Positions 12,332 to 13,513 of a stretch of DNA of 13,513 nucleotides are shown piece after piece. The stretch is from contig JAUWGG010000006.1 of NCBI GenBank assembly GCA_030606525.1, positions 1-13,513 of the forward strand, given 5' to 3'. The number at the start of each line of letters is the position of its first letter. The first letter of the stretch is position 1. The position numbers and the translations under genes are program-made. A model generated the notes under the pieces. That model saw nothing but the letters and a program-made list of their open reading frames with translations. It did not search any database and was not told where the DNA came from. Origin of the DNA: Methanobacteriota archaeon (GTDB lineage Archaea > Thermoplasmatota > Thermoplasmata > JAUWGG01).

Positions 12332-13513
12332 ATGAGGAAAGATTTCTATACTTTGGACGATTTTTCCCTTGAAGGTAAAACAGTATTGTTAAGAGTGGAT
12401 ATCAACTCTCCAATCGACCCATCCACAGGTAGGATATTAGACGATGCAAGAATTAAAATGCACATATCAACTATTAAGGAATTGGATAGGTCAAAGGTCA
12501 TCATCTTAGCCCATCAAAGCAGACCTGGGAAAAATGATTTCACCACACTGGAAAAACATGCAAAACGCCTTTCTTATTTGCTTGGAAAAAAGGTAGAGTA
12601 TGTTGATGGACTCTTCAATAGTAACGTCCGCGATGTCATAAAGAACATGAAGAATGGCGATGTTGTCCTCCTTGAAAATACAAGATTCTATTCTGAAGAA
12701 ATTGCCCTCAAAGATAAAGATATATCGACACAAGTGAAAAGCCATATTGTAAAAAGACTCGCGCCACTGGCTGATTTCTTTGTGAACGACGCTTTTGCTG
12801 CTGCTCATAGGTCCCAACCCTCTATCGTAGGGTTTGCTGAAGTTCTACCAACACTTGCAGGTAGAGTAATGGAGAGAGAATTGAATGCAATGGATAAGAT
12901 ATTGAGTGAGAAAGAAAAACCAGGAATAGCAATTCTGGGTGGGATGAAGGTTGATGATTCGATAGATGCGATATCGAACCTTCTTGGAAAAAAAATATTA
13001 GACAAGGTATTGACAACAGGTGTTGTTGCCAATATGTTCATATTGGCCCAAGGACATGAACTTGGAGTGCCGAATATAAAATTTTTAGAAAGGGAGGTTG
13101 AGGATTATATAGAGCTTTCTGAAAGAGCGAAGGATTTATTAGGAAAATATAAAGATCGTATCGCGGTTCCAACTGATGTTGTGCTGAACTACGGAGGAAA
13201 AAGAAGAGGAATACCAGTGAGCAGCCTACCAGCGGATAAACCGATCGTTGACATTGGTCTTGACACTGTAGTTCGATATATAAATGAAATAAAAAAAGCA
13301 AAAGTCATTGTGCTCAATGGTCCAGCAGGAGTTTCTGAGATTGAAGAATTTGCATTTGGAACGATACAACTGTTCAATGCCATAGCCAAGTCTGATGGGT
13401 TCAGTGTGATGGGCGGTGGACATACAATTGCTATCGCAAAGAAGCTGCATCTAGAAGGTAAAATAGACCATATAAGTACTGGTGGAGGCGCGTTGATCAA
13501 TTTCTTGATTGGA
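12332..13513 (+). CDS. pgk: Phosphoglycerate kinase, 3' end outside the window
   Basis: Interconverts 1,3-bisphosphoglycerate and 3-phosphoglycerate with ADP/ATP in glycolysis and gluconeogenesis. The 394 visible codons show the substrate-binding LLRVDINSP, the basic-patch LAHQSRPGK, the LLENTRF segment, the family signature FVNDAFAAAHRSQPSI, the nucleotide-site GGMKVDDSI (in place of the commoner GGAKVSDKI), and VLNGPAGV followed by GGGHTIAIA near the C-terminus. These variants (AHQSRPG, GGGHT) are usual for archaeal Pgk. Archaeal enzymes are about 400-415 residues, so only the end is missing. ATG 12332 follows a run of seven G with 4-nt spacing. The acylphosphatase nearby could use the same intermediate, 1,3-bisphosphoglycerate, but the genes are 4 kb apart and not in one operon. 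Confidence 0.96.
   Translation, partial: MRKDFYTLDDFSLEGKTVLLRVDINSPIDPSTGRILDDARIKMHISTIKELDRSKVIILAHQSRPGKNDFTTLEKHAKRLSYLLGKKVEYVDGLFNSNVRDVIKNMKNGDVVLLENTRFYSEEIALKDKDISTQVKSHIVKRLAPLADFFVNDAFAAAHRSQPSIVGFAEVLPTLAGRVMERELNAMDKILSEKEKPGIAILGGMKVDDSIDAISNLLGKKILDKVLTTGVVANMFILAQGHELGVPNIKFLEREVEDYIELSERAKDLLGKYKDRIAVPTDVVLNYGGKRRGIPVSSLPADKPIVDIGLDTVVRYINEIKKAKVIVLNGPAGVSEIEEFAFGTIQLFNAIAKSDGFSVMGGGHTIAIAKKLHLEGKIDHISTGGGALINFLIG

Noticed and set aside
8299..13513. Functional link between acylphosphatase and phosphoglycerate kinase
   Set aside because: Both can act on 1,3-bisphosphoglycerate, but they are 4 kb apart with an opposing gene and a mobile element between them.

Overview
The window is an AT-rich stretch of archaeal chromosome. 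Evidence for Archaea: a stalk-protein set of archaeal type (L11, L1, P0-type L10, P1-type L12 ending in GLGALFG), an Spt5-type NusG, a Sec61-gamma-type SecE, FtsZ of the archaeal FtsZ1 type, an archaeal-type phosphoglycerate kinase, and TATA boxes 25-30 nt upstream of probable start sites. Secreted gingipain-like peptidase, Ig-like domains and zinc-ribbon/helical-repeat proteins fit a Thermoplasmatota-like or other uncultured euryarchaeal lineage, but this placement is a guess.

Layout. 1-260: 3' end of an unidentified small helical protein (+), open at the window edge. 335-1564: membrane-anchored surface protein with seven sequence repeats, probably a seven-bladed beta-propeller (-). 1669-7797: one long minus-strand block read as ftsZ-ftsZ-secE-spt5-L11-L1-L10-L12, joining cell division, protein export, transcription elongation and the ribosomal stalk. 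A 97-nt gap before L1 holds a probable internal promoter and a hairpin leader, so L1-L10-L12 may be a separate, L1-regulated unit. 7798-7943: divergent promoter region. 7944-8574: a two-helix membrane protein and an acylphosphatase (+), both apparently leaderless. 8586-10613: secreted C25/gingipain-like protein with a fibronectin III domain (-). About 10648-10923: relic of an IS200/IS605-family element holding a dead 3' end of tnpB. 10935-12272: protein with three zinc ribbons and four 62-64-residue helical repeats (+). 12332 to the right edge: pgk (+), lacking only its last residues.

Most notable: Spt5 carries a 145-residue Ig-like N-terminal domain of a kind usually found on cell-surface proteins; two FtsZ1-type genes stand in tandem with a changed loop after the GTPase motif in one; L10 has lost the GLGALFG tail and has a recent 114-bp in-frame tandem duplication instead; and the IS605 relic sits between two divergent genes and may supply a promoter and leader. 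No CRISPR array, tRNA or rRNA was seen. No complete new multi-gene system is demonstrable; the best leads are the Spt5 fusion and the FtsZ pair.
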